From Zygnema cylindricum (taxonomy: Eukaryota; Streptophyta; Zygnematophyceae; Zygnematales; Zygnemataceae): DNA of 64,000 bases. Below, piece by piece: positions 12,396 through 23,511 of this stretch. Every line of letters begins with the position of its first letter. Position 1 is the stretch's first letter. The notes below the pieces were generated by a model. The model had not been told where the DNA came from and did not search any database. It saw only the letters and a program-made list of their open reading frames with translations. The stretch is taken from assembly GCA_037447655.1 (NCBI GenBank), contig JBBHKE010002870.1, positions 62,001-126,000 on the forward strand. Direction: 5' to 3'. The position numbers were made by a program, and so were the translations under genes.

Positions 12396-13542
12396 GGGTA
12401 GAATTCCATTAGACGAAAAGTGTGGTTCGTTACTGGACACCGTACAATATCGTACATATTCGTACCACGCCGTACCTTAAATTTTTTTTCTCAGACGAAA
12501 TATCGTAACTGGAAAGCTGTCGGGAAGCTCCAATGATGTGGGCGTAATTCCTGGCCGTTTTACACTTTTTCAGATCCACGAAGCAATCGCGCACATCATC
12601 CAGTGTGACGATACTCTCCTCGAGGAGAGCTGTACGATACTAGACGTGTACCATTGGTACACGTGAAAAAGCAAAAAAATATCCGCTTTGAACAAGCGAT
12701 CACAGGTCTACACGTCGTATAGGCCATGTGCCTACGTCGTACGGTCCATGTGCCGCCTGCCACGCTGGATGGAGGTGAGCCGAAAATATTTTGGCACGCT
12801 CCGTCTGACATCCACCGACATTCAAAGTTTGCCGCGACCTTCAAAGCATAGTTCAAAAGTAGGTGAAAGTACACCCATACAATATGCCTATTGTACGCAA
12901 AAAATACAATATACCCTTAAGCCCATATTGTATTGGCCGCAAAATGAAATAAAATAGTAACATGGTTGAGTTGCACATCGTTCGATAGAGAATTAAACGT
13001 CATGTCTAAATTTTGAAAAACATTCGGACAAAAAATTTTTTTTTTTGAGTTTTGAGGTAAATTTTATTTAAACCGTCAGATTGGGACGATCGGACGGTCT
13101 CTGATAAAACTCAACCCTCTTAACCCTTTTTTTCATTTTTCGACCAATACAATATGGGTCTTAAGGGCATATTGTATGTTTTGCATACAATAGGCATACT
13201 GTATGGGCCTACTTTCACCTACTTTTGAACTATGCTTCAAAGTTTGTCGCGTCTTTTTGCCATTCCGTTTCGAAATTTTGATTTCCGTTTTCAAAATCAA
13301 AAATCTGGCCGCAAACTTTACGTACGAATCATTAACTACCTCCGGTCGTACAGATATTTCGTTCTGACTTTCCGTTTGAAGATTTTCTTTAAGATTTTCA
13401 AATCTGGACTCTAACCTACGTGGCGCCAATCATAATTGAGGAAGGTTTGTTACTGGCCCGACAAAATGGAATAGTCTTCCAGTAAACGCTGACAGTAGAA
13501 TTTTCCGTACATTTATTGGGACCGCCTAATGGAATTCTACCC
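12396..13542. mobile_element. Non-autonomous terminal-inverted-repeat element flanked by TA
   Basis: A perfect 17-base inverted repeat, GGGTAGAATTCCATTAG, starts at 12396 and its reverse complement ends at 13542. The dinucleotide TA lies immediately outside both ends, as expected for a Tc1/mariner-type insertion. The 1.15-kb body has no transposase-like frame. It encloses a second, longer inverted repeat (12842-13238). Assignment to Tc1/mariner rests only on the TA and could be wrong. Confidence 0.6.
12842..13238. repeat. Long imperfect inverted repeat (fold-back) with arms of about 96 bases
   Basis: Arm 12842-12938 is matched in reverse complement by 13144-13238 with few differences. Both arms contain AGTTCAAAAGTAGGTGAAAGT and tandem ACAATATG-type words around TTAAG. 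The similarity continues weakly inward (GGTTGAG near 12964, CTCAACC near 13109). Nearly the same peptide can be read outward from each arm, which reflects the inverted repeat and not a gene. Confidence 0.8.
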
Positions 13543-13550
13543 TAATTAGC

Positions 13551-13609
13551 GTCAGATTGACGTATACAATGCCAAGTCTGCGTGGCATTAGTATTGACGC
13601 TAAAAAAAT
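13551..13609. repeat. Small palindromic hairpin with TTAGCGTCA ends
   Basis: TTAGCGTCA at the left is matched by TGACGCTAA at the right, and inner AATGCCA pairs with TGGCATT. Similar GACGCTA words occur near 41430 and 41491, suggesting fragments of one repeat family. Confidence 0.45.
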
Positions 13610-13699
13610 AGGTTTAACGTCAGCATTTAGGTTTGCACTTCGTACTATACACAGATATGAGTAGTTTCGTACATCTCGTACTTTAGTGTAATTTTACTA

Positions 13700-14205
13700 C
13701 TTTAGTGAAGGTGGGTGCTCTTTTCGCCTTTCTTTTTTTGCTATTTTCGCCTCTTTGTCCTTTATGGACCTAATCGTACACGTTTTTGCGTGTTTCGTAG
13801 GCAAAAGTACAAAAGGCGTAAACTTCAAAACCGTACAATGAAATCTGACGGTTTTCGTACGCTGATAGAGTTATCGTGCTGAAAGACAAAACCTCAAAGG
13901 TTCAATGAACATTTTCTGTCATCATGGAAAATCTCAGCGCAAAACGAAACATGTTCCCGTTGAATGCCACGTGTCTACATCGGATGCTGGATGCTCCAGC
14001 ACGGCTGTCACGCGTACGGATTTCTAACGGTCGTCCAGGACGACAGCACATATCGTAACCGGCACCGACATTATGTTATTGTCCAGTTTAAATTTACGCC
14101 TCTTGTACTTTTGCATGTACGGCACTCAAAAACTTTTGTGCCACAGGATAGAAAGAGGCGTAAATGCCCAAAAAAAAGGCGAAAATACTCAAAATAGATC
14201 CCAGC
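13700..14205. mobile_element. Possible miniature inverted-repeat element with TTTTCGCC arms
   Basis: About 13710-13765 reads gtgggtgctcttttcgcc followed by a T-rich run and TTTTCGCCTCTTT. The reverse complement of about 14150-14205 reads the same pattern (TTTTCGCC, T-rich run, ACGCCTCTTT). Arms are roughly 50 bases and imperfect, with about 400 bases between. I see no convincing target-site duplication. Confidence 0.45.
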
Positions 14206-15829
14206 TTAATAAATAATTAAATACCTCAATTTAGAACTGGTACGAGCCATTCTGCTTAGTACACCAAACAGGAAAGAATGTCTGAAAGTACAGTACCGTA
14301 CTGTACTGTAGTATCCCTTCTACGAGTGTATCTCCGTATCCGGTGACAGAATCTGCAACTGCCCGCCCATAAAAAATATCACAGAAACCGCGGGAAAGGA
14401 GACGAAGGATTCGTGTGAACAAAGCATAATTTGTCCTTATGCAAATAGTTAACGGACTGGCTCGCAGATAGGGAACTATGCACCCATGTAAAGGTGAACA
14501 AATTCTTGGCAGGGTAAACGTTACCGGGCTACTAAGTCCAAGGTACAGTACGGTAGTCTAGCAATATGGGGATTCCACCAATGGAAGATGGCCGCGCAAG
14601 GATTCTAAAATGTCGGCTATAGATTCTGACGTCAGCATTAGATTTTTTTTTACACTTGGGAATTTCTGGTAAGGTAACATGAAGGAAGCTAACATTGTTG
14701 ATATTTGATACGTGTATAATTATTTGAGGATATGAAAAAACGTACATATTGCACTTTCTGTCCTTCCAAATACGACAATAAAACAGATTGCTCTGCCGGT
14801 CTGCCCTTCCCTGAGAAAATGACAAAGCAAAAATATCTAGCGTGGACGAACGCTCTCACGGTAATACAGAACAGTGCTGTACTTTTTATATATATTTTAA
14901 ACTCTAAAAAATCGAAATGATTTTGAACCGTTCAAAAGTCCCTGGTTCCCCGATTCGCTCCACCTTTTCTACGCTCGATGGGACAGCCAGCGGGTATAAT
15001 TTTCTATGCAATAATCCGCCAGTTTGAATATCCGGTTACGCGAAAGTCCCTGCAGGATTTTTTAACTTTTTTATATTTATGTAACTTGCAGCCCGCACCA
15101 ATGACATGAAGGAAACGACGTTGTTCATTGGCTAACACAACGATATCTTCCAGATTCTGTAAAAACCTCAGGTACGTGACGCTTTCCCGTTTTCTGCACT
15201 TAAATAATAAAAAATCAGATCTTGCATGCGCGTGATTGTGAGCCCGCGGCCGTTTTCGAGTGAGGTTAGAACACGTGGTATGGCGGGAGTTCCACGGAAG
15301 GAACGAATCAGGACGAAATAATTAACAATAGGGGGGCATGACTGGGATTCCGGCGCGGATACGACATCGAATAGCAACCTGGCCTGCCACGTCTCTCCTA
15401 AAAGTCTGGAATCTGTGTGATTCTATGACGTGGCTGGTTCCCAGCACTCCCACTTGTTACGACAGGTTAGAAAAAGTCTTACGATTCCTTACGAATCTGT
15501 TGTGATCACGCGCACCTTTCGCTTTTAAAAATATCTCGGAGCTTCCTGCATATTTTGTACGGCTCTGCGGGACTTTCCCCAATGACGAGCCAATAAAAGA
15601 TCGCCTCAACTAAATTCATGAACCACTCCACTATAGCCACGTCGAAACCTCCTTTTTTAGATATTTGTAGGACCTTTTTGGGAACCGGCACGGACCACCG
15701 ACGTGCCTGAGATATTTTTATGGTACCTCTTTGACCCGACAATAAAGCGTAGGACGTGTTCTAGAGTATTTTAAGAGGCTGACCGCATTTCTCCTCCCGA
15801 GCAAGAAAAATCAAATGAAAAAAAAATGT
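14206..15829. other. Non-coding, GTAC-rich intergenic sequence
   Basis: Open frames are short and unrecognised. CAGTACCGTACTGTAC-type words occur near 14291 and 14543, matching the GTAC-rich character of 11.3-15.4 kb. No RNA gene recognised. Confidence 0.4.
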
Positions 15830-17330
15830 TTTGTAGGGCATTTGGTCAAAAAAAAAAATCTTATTAAAAGACAACAGTAAAAAAAAATTATCATAAAATT
15901 ATGCATGCAAAAATATGACGTTTTGTATTGGAATTCAACCAGATAAGCCGAATGTAAAAATGATATTCATTAACGCAATGTTTCCAAAGTCAGCCATACC
16001 TTATCCATATATTTTCTTGTATTTCTTGTTTATGCAACATACAAAGTTCATAATTTAAAATATCCTTTTTGTCGACACATACTATTTCTTAATATGACTA
16101 CAAGTGAAACATATCACTTCGAGAAAAAAGTATAGCGGGGATATTTATGCTTATCTCAAATGTGAACATTGTTCACCAACAATCATGCAATGTTCGCCTA
16201 ACGATATTGGATAAATGCAAAAATAATGATCGACGATTGAACATGCTTATAAACAACATTGAATCTAGTGGAGCATGAAAAATGCTCGGTTATATAGAGT
16301 TTTTCATAACCGATGCTTTGGCCCAAAATCACACAAAATTATTATACAACGCCTCGGATGTTGATAATCTTAATGACAAACACCAATAAACTAATTTTCT
16401 AAAAATATATATTCATGTGTTATCGACCTTTTTTTACCGTGATTGTGCTTCAATATGTAATACCTTGGTACAAGTTCAGCTATGAGAAGTTTCAATATTT
16501 GAATTACCACTTACAAATGTGTATTTTTCCGTTTTCATGTAATACACATAGCGAATGAATTACATTAGATGTCGTTATTAGTTTTAAACCGTTTTTGAGT
16601 AATTTAAGAAATCCAATTCAATTTCTATTTCTTTTGAGGCAATCAATCGAAAAGGTGATGGTCGTCACATTTGAAATCCGAAAAATCTGTATGGATAGAA
16701 AAAAACTCCTTTAAAGATTGTTTAACACCAATAACGACGGGAGTTGTAATGCATTATATTAGACGGAAAAGGTTGGCCAATACAACGCGTTTTTTTTTAT
16801 ACCATTAAATGAATGACGACAAAGCATTGATTAGTTGGATTTTGGGATATGTTTTTGTTTATTTAAATTTTGAAATTTGATGAGATGTTTAGACTTGTTT
16901 AGAGCCACCATGAGTGTGGGGCGATAGTTGCAACATAGCAAATTTGGTTATATTCAGCTGCCAAAATTTTATTGCTGTCTATTTTGTATTCATGGCAAAA
17001 CATAACCAGGTTTGTCAATGTCATTCAAACACAAACTAAAAAAATAATACCATCCACTAAACTGCATTCTATGTCAAGAATGTTAATTACATTGCTGAAA
17101 ATTATTAGGGGTTGTACCATGAAATATGATTTATCACAATTAAATAAAGAATCACTTTAGCAAACAAGTATTTGCACCCTCCTTGGTACGCCTTAAGTAA
17201 GCAAGTATATTAAGGTACGCAACTCTAGAATTTACCCAATATATTAAGAAAAAAAATAGTTGTATATGGGCACTAAATAAAATAAAGCTTAAGTTCGTGT
17301 TAATTCACGTTATGCAATGAATTTTCGGAT
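15830..17330. other. AT-rich island without recognisable genes
   Basis: This 1.5-kb stretch is visibly poorer in G and C than both neighbours and lacks the CGTAC words that mark 11.3-15.4 kb. The longest frame (16972-17160, 62 codons) has no recognisable domain. It could be an old insertion of different origin; I cannot assign it. Confidence 0.4.
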
Positions 17331-17660
17331 ATAAAAAAGAGATGTTAAAATAAAGAGGACAAGTACGCGAACCAAAATTTTCCTGAGAAACAGAATATTT
17401 CAAAATTTTATCCCCTGCCCGCTGTCAATCCTTTCCAAACTCGAAATTGTTGACGTTACTCCGTTGACGTACGGCCAACCCAAAGTCCCGGGATTCTTCG
17501 TGACAAGATGTCCCAAAATTTAGAACCGTACATCTAAAATTTCGTACGAAAATCTACAGAATTGTGTACGGATTGGAGCTCTCCTTCATGTCTTCAGCCT
17601 TCCCTCAGGCTTCTCTCCATTTCTTCCTTGTGAAACCTCCAAGCTACACTAGACCTTTCT

Positions 17661-20600
17661 ATGGCGGCTTGTGCATCTTCTCCGACAGCCATGGCTTTTT
17701 CAGACGCCAAGTCCATGAGCCATAATATGGTAGGAGGAAGCCATGGAGAGCACAAGATGTGCGGCAAAGGGACAGTAGAGACTATATCCGTACAGAATAT
17801 TGGATTAGAGGATCGTACGAAACTGCCACATGGATTAAGAGGAGGAGGAGGAGGAGGATCTTGCAGGATGGAGGAGATGACTGACGCTCAGCAGGTGACT
17901 GTTAGGGTTTTATGGCAGTCTTTTGGAAGAATGGAAGTTTTGTGAACGGCGTGGATTGAATGGAGAAAGGAGAGAAGAGCGAGGAGTGAGAGAGAACGGC
18001 GTGGATTGAATGGAGAAAGGAGAGAAGAGCGAGGAGTGAGAGAGAACGGCGTGGATTGAATGGAGAAAGGAGAGAAGAGCGAGGAGAGAGAGAGGGCGGG
18101 GTGGAGTGAGAGGGGGAAGGAGAGAGAGGAAGGGAGTGAGAGAGGGGGGAGAAAGGGAGAGGGAGTGGGCGAGGGACACCGAGAGAGGGTGAGAGAGGGA
18201 GGGGAGAGGCTGAGAGAGGGGAGGGAGAGGGAGAGGGTTAGAGACGGAGAGGGAGACAAAGAGGGAGACGGAGAGGGAGACGGAGAGGGTGATAGAGAGA
18301 GAGGGAGAGGGTGAGAGAGGGCGAGGGTGAGATAGGAAGAGGGAGAAGAAAGGAGAGGGAGAGAGGGAGGGAGAGAGGGAGATTGGAAGAGGGATAGAGC
18401 TTGAGCGAGAACCGGAGAGAGTTAGAGAGAGGAGAAAAAAAGAAAAAGGGAAAACAAACAAGTGAATCACTGGCAGAATTTTCATAGGCTCTTTGGTTTG
18501 TGGAAAGAAATATTTGACTCTGTCAGTTTGAGATATTTTCTCCCTCATGGACTTTAGGGGGACACGAGAGAGAGAGAGACATGCATGGTACGGAAGAAGA
18601 GAGGCTTCTTAACTCTCCTTAAAGTCACTAGTCTCTAGAATTGTTTGTTCACTGGGAGAGCCAAAGGGAAGGAGATAGCAAAGGAATCTTGGCAATAGAG
18701 TGGGCATGAGAGAGTGAGAGAGACGGAGAGAGAGACAGAGGGAGTGAGAGAGAGGGAGGGGGACGGAGAGCAAGGGGAAAGGGAGGGAGACGGAGGGATA
18801 GGGAGTGGGAGGGATAGGGAGTGGGAGGGATAGGGAGTGGGAGGGATAGGGAGTGGGAGGGATAGGGAGTGGGAGGGATAGGGAGTGGGAGGGATAGGGA
18901 GAGAGGAGAGTCATACTGAGATGGCACAAGAGCGAGAGAGGGTAAGAAAGGTGCTGGAACATGAGAGAGAGAGAGAGAGTGTGAGAGAGAGAGAGGGGGG
19001 GGGGGGGAACAGTTAATTTGACAGGAGAATTGACTGTTGTTGTGAGATTCATTCAACAACTTCCTCCATGAAGTGAGGAAGTCCTTTTTGAGATTTGTAC
19101 AGTTTTTGAAATATTTGCCCAAGCATTTTATTTTGTCAGAGTTCAAAAATGTCCGTTACAACGTGACGTCCTGTCATTGTTCCAAATGAAAGAATACTTT
19201 TTTTTGATCAGTTTCATGATTGCTCTTATCATTTGGATGTTGCCTTTTGTTTTTGGCAATGTGTTAATTGTACTCCTCTTCTTTTGTTGCAGGTACCTTG
19301 TTGGTCTTTTGGAAGTAGACCTCAGAGTGAACCATCTTATGAAGATGAATTTGAACATGGAGTGGTACCAGATTACAAGAGAGATAGGATGGAGGTAGCT
19401 TCAGGGAGGAGTGGGAGGAAGGGAGGAGAAGTTTCCGGAAAAAGTGAGGGTAAAAGTGATTCGTTCTCGCAAGCCACAGAATCTGATGAAGAACAGGTGA
19501 GTTAAAGATGTAGATAGGAGGAAAAGGGAGGGAGAGGGAGATGGATTCGGGAGGGGCGAGTGTGGGAGGAGGGATAAAAGTTGGCGATAGGAAAGGGGAG
19601 GAAAAGGAGAAACCTAGGGGGATAGGGACAGATGAGATATGGGAAGGGAAGACCTGTCTTCCTTTTCCTCAGATTTTGAAACCAAAGGATTGTGGAAGAG
19701 GTACACTGGGAGGGAATCAGTGACTGGGAGAAAGAGAGATTCAATGGGAGGTGAGTTTAAGGAAGGAAGGCTGGAATTTTTCATAAGTTGGAGTTAACAC
19801 CTGGAATGTATACATTAGGATTTGGTGGATTTAATTTCTTTCTTGTTATTTTTTTTGGAGTACAGGATCGGTGGGAAGAAGGGATTTCAAAAAAGGCGAG
19901 AGGAAGTCAACAGGTCCATTCAAGAGCTTCATGGTGGCCTATGTCAGCTGGAGAATGGGAGAGTTTGGACGCAAGAACTGGAGCCATGGATGCTTCTGGA
20001 GGAGCTCCTGGAGGATCAATGAGTGACGGAGCGGTTTCATCTGACCTACTTGCCGCAAACGCCGTCCGGAAAACGATTATCTCTCAACAAAGTACATTTA
20101 CAGAGCAGGTAAGGGACGGACTTTTCCCGTGAAAAGTTGTTTGTTTTTTTTTTATTATGTTTGTTCTCGGTAAAGTAACTTCATAGTGCAGGGAAATGAA
20201 CGATGGTTTTACTGAGAAAGTTATGATGTGTGTTTTGTTTGTTTGTTTGTGTGTTTTTGTAATAGCAGTTGAGAGTTTGGAACGAGTATGGAGGATGGGT
20301 TGGGATGGAAAGATGAATGGGAATTGCTTTTCTGATTCAAAAACTTTTCTTTTTTTGGGGCGGGATGTCAATGTTGTGAATGTTCTAGGTACATGAGCTC
20401 CATAGAGTGGTGGAACAGCATAAGGCTATTTGCAGAGACAGTATGGCTTCTGCTTCACAGGGCACGAACCCTTCAAGAAATCAAGGAACAGAGAGATCCG
20501 GACATTATGGAGGGGGAGGAGAGAGTGTCCCTTCCAACGCCTATCAGCAATGGTTGCAGCATCCTGACGCAGAATGGAGACGAAACACAGGAAATTTCCC

Positions 20601-21990
20601 TCAGTCGGAGGTAAAAGTCGAGAATCCTCTCGGTCAGGGGACAAATGTTAACAATAACCACGGTTTAGGAGGAAGCTTTTATGGAAGTAGTTGGCCATGG
20701 CCCCCGCATCAACAGCATCAACAGCATCAACAGCATCAACAGCATCAACAGCATCAACAGCATCAACAGCATCAACAGCATCAACAGCATCAACAGAGAG
20801 AAGGAGATTGCAGACAGGCGGGGATGCCACCTGTCCCGATGTCTCCTTCCGTTGGCTGCGATTGGTCACAATTTTCTGCGGGACAGTGGATGCAAGCTAT
20901 GCAGAATCCTTCTATGTCAGTTGGTCCAAGAGGAGGGATGTGGTGGCCTCCAGGAATGCAAAATCATATGGCAGCCATGGCTTCCTGGTACGCACATCAA
21001 GCCGCAGTTTCTGCAGTTTCATGGAACCAGCCTCCTCCTCCACAACAGTCATTAGGGAATGGGACAGGAAATACTGTTTACGGACAACATCATCCTTCTT
21101 ATTTTCAGCAATGGAGGATGACTGGTCCCACTCCGGGAAACGCATCTTTTCCGCGAACTCCTGAGACCGGTGAATGGGTGACGGACGCTAATGGTTCGAT
21201 GCATGTTTCTTGGCCGGGAACTGCTCATACAGCTCCAGTTAGGCCTCCTTTCAAAAGACCTCCTCCCTTGGTTCTTGTGAGAGAGAGAGATAAGTTGGAA
21301 CTTAAGTTGGTGGCTCCGGAACAATGTGGTACAAACACAATTCCTGAGGGAGATCGAAGACAGGCGAGTGCAGGAAGCTCCTCTGCAGATGAACCTGTCG
21401 CAGTAAGGGCACTTAAAAACCATAATTTGAAGGAAAGATTGACTCGAACAGGTGCTGTTCAAAAAGGGGCTGTTTTGAACTTGCAAGATCCTCCTACGAA
21501 CTCGCTTTCGCCAGGTGGAGGTACTTCCGGAGGATCTGGTGAGGGAGTTGTGATCGATTCAGGAGAACCTAGCAATGCTGTTGCGAGTACGACAAATACA
21601 CCTGTGGAAAGGAAAAGTTCTCCTCATGTGCCTACAGGACAAGGAGAGTCTTTGTGTCAGAGACGGCTCGAGAATAGAGATTGGCTTGTAGAGGGCAATG
21701 AGGGAAGCTCGGGAGAAGGAGAGAAAGAGGAAGTCAGAAAGAGTCAGGAGTGTACTATTCCGTTACGTCCAAGACCAAGGAGACTGGAATTGCGAGCCCA
21801 TCATCAACAAGATCATAAAGGAGGAATCCGAGGAAACGACTGTGAAAGAATTCAGCAATATTCACGACCGGGACAGGAAGGACAGGTGTCCAGCTGGCGA
21901 CATGCGATTGGCTCAGCGTTTGAGGCTGGGAGGGGATTGGAGAATCAGTCTCAGAATGGTCAGGAAATTGGAGAAGGTGGGGAGAGGTAA
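17661..21990 (+). CDS. ELF3-like protein (candidate circadian evening-complex scaffold) with HQQ repeat tract
   Basis: Four exons, 17661-17894, 19293-19496, 19866-20108 and 20389-21990, join in phase 0 at GT/AG sites (760 residues). Across the exon 3/4 junction the protein reads TIISQQSTFTEQ then VHELHRVVEQHKAI. This matches the ELF3 signature of a QQ..F..Q(V/L)FELHR(L/V) helix, with ELHR preceded by an intron. ELF3 is a disordered plant scaffold that brings ELF4 and LUX together in the nuclear evening complex. The rest is Gly/Ser/Pro/Gln-rich and disordered-looking, with ten consecutive HQQ repeats (residues about 334-363) and a W/M-rich block (GGMWWPPGMQNHMAAM). I could not find the ELF3 N-terminal block or a clear C-terminal block. 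It could be another protein sharing this helix. The start is the first ATG in exon 1 (MAACASSPTAMAF). Confidence 0.55.
17944..18092 (+). repeat. Tandem repeat, 50-base unit, about three copies, in intron 1 of the ELF3-like gene
   Basis: The unit beginning gaacggcgtggattgaatgg recurs at exactly 50-base spacing (17944, 17994, 18044). The third copy degrades into the purine tract that follows. Copies one and two look identical, so the array is recent. Confidence 0.9.
18093..18440. repeat. GAGA/GGGAGA purine tract in intron 1
   Basis: About 350 bases on the + strand are almost entirely A and G, with shifting GAGAGG/GGGAGA periodicity. Long Ser/Leu/Pro-rich frames on the opposite strand are artefacts of this composition. 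Confidence 0.85.
18791..18903 (+). repeat. Tandem repeat, 16-base unit gggatagggagtggga, about seven copies
   Basis: The 16-base unit repeats with almost no variation, still inside intron 1 of the ELF3-like gene. GAGA-rich sequence flanks it (18700-18790 and 18960-19010), the latter ending in a run of about 14 G. Confidence 0.9.
20707..20796 (+). repeat. Ten perfect CATCAACAG units encoding (HQQ)10
   Basis: The 9-base unit is repeated ten times without a single substitution, in frame with the ELF3-like coding sequence. All codons are identical, which points to recent expansion or homogenisation. Other frames through it give artefactual Ser/Thr/Ala- or Asn/Ser/Ile-repeat peptides. Confidence 0.95.
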
Positions 21991-23511
21991 TACTTATGAA
22001 AAAGTTTGGAAGCTAACTTTCTGAAGGCTTCTCGCAAGATTTTTTTGCAACGAATGGAGGCTGGATGTGCGAAAGTTCTACTATGTTAAGTCTTGAGAAG
22101 GTTGTGGTTCTATCATAAGCTATAGAGCATAGAGAGTTGTAAGTCGGTAAGTCTTATACGGATTAGTTTTTGTTCTGTAGATGAGAGTCGGTGTTTTCTT
22201 GTTTTCGCACACCCCCTAAGATTTGACCATAGTGGTAAGAGAGAGATATGTCTGATAAAGGCACTGGAGAGGAAAAATGTTTTGGTGTTACAACTCATGA
22301 GGTTGTTCCCTTGGCCTTCAGCAAGTGGAAATCTTGTTGTCTTAGAAAATGTTGGCCTCTATCAACTGTACTAAAAACTGTATAGTGATATAGTCAGGTT
22401 AAAATGTAGGGATAGTTTAGGTTGAAGTTTAGTATATTCGAGGAAACGATATCCTCACAAAATCTATAGGCGAGCTCTCTAGTACCTTGGAAATTGGTGG
22501 AAGATGTTTTCAAGCCATTTTGTTGACTATGTCGACATTCATTTAGTTGCAGCTGTCCCCGACTCACAGCATTTAGTAGCTTCTGCTTTTCTTGTTTGAG
22601 TGTAACTGTTTTCTTATTTCTAGATTTTGGTTGGAATGTTGTTTGCAATTGTCATGATGTCTTTATTCTTTGGAGCTTTTGTGAGGATGTTTGTTGCACA
22701 AACTTTGATCAACCTGTTGGTGTAGAACTTAAACCAATAATTGTTGTTGTTTTACTTCCTGTACAATTGAGTTACATTCATCATCTTTTTGCATGGTTTA
22801 CTTCAATAATCAGGTGGGAAGAGTTAAAAGTTTTTAGATAACCACTTGATGTGAAGTAATCCACAGGAAACTGCTGTTATGTGTGATTGTCTTTTATGTT
22901 TGGTCAGGCAATGATCTGAAGAATGCATGAGTATGAGTTTATTCGAAATATTCTTTAGTCCAAGTTCTATTAAGCATTTTAGAAAGTGAATTGCTTTGTT
23001 TCTCCCTGAAGGAAAGCTGATACCTAAAATGAAAGGTTTTTTTACCAGCAGTATAATTTTCTTGTGGGTGTAACATTCTGAACCGTCAGATTATGACACC
23101 AAAATATTTCTTGCTGGACAAGAAATTTTATGAAAATGAATCGCGGAAGCTTGGAATACATTCATAGGTCAAAGCATTCAGAGGAAGGAGCATTTGATAA
23201 GATAAAGATAGTTGGGAACTCCTGATTACTTCTGCATTCATGTAGCCAGTTTGACAACTTTTAAAGTTTACACCAGACAAGGTTACACGAAGCGAAATGC
23301 ACAAACTCTTGTTAACACCAAAAGTCCTCGGCAGGTTAACACAAGTGGCGTAAACACAGCTCTAGACAGGATATTTTTTTTCAGGGCAAATGGGAAGGAC
23401 TTTCATGAATTTTTCTCATCCGCTGGAATGGGACCTGTGTAGAGGGAACTAAAGAAAAAACCAATCGATATCTCTCCCAGCCAAAGTCAGAAGCTGGAAA
23501 CAAAAAAACTG
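21991..23511. other. Interval downstream of the ELF3-like gene
   Basis: The first few hundred bases are presumably 3' UTR. T-rich and AT-rich sequence follows, with no recognisable coding segment on either strand. No inverted repeat or RNA gene seen. Confidence 0.4.

Noticed and set aside
12688-13429. Facing frames sharing KHSSKVGES and IQYAYC peptides
   Set aside because: The similarity comes from the DNA inverted repeat; neither frame has domain or splice support.
13964-14197. 77-codon frame with basic C-terminus
   Set aside because: Its end lies in the repeat arm (AAGAGGCG and AAAGGCG words), so the Lys/Arg tail is a by-product.
17910-18548. Long Ser/Leu/Pro-rich minus-strand frames (up to 212 codons)
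   Set aside because: They read the pyrimidine strand of simple repeats within intron 1 of the ELF3-like gene.
18791-18903. CRISPR-like regular repeats
   Set aside because: Units are contiguous without unique spacers and sit in a eukaryotic intron.
18609-19146. Minus-strand frames with PTPYPSHSLSLPLPI repeats
   Set aside because: These come from the 16-base tandem repeat read antisense, not from a protein gene.
20648-21164. Alternative-frame peptides with DAV, AST or INS repeats
   Set aside because: Other frames of the CATCAACAG array; only the HQQ frame continues into a long open frame with splice-consistent exons.
21698-22024. Frame +2 segment reading IINKIIKEESEETTVKEF
   Set aside because: It faintly resembles the ELF3 C-terminal helix, but the main frame is also open here and I see no splice site or frameshift evidence to switch frames.
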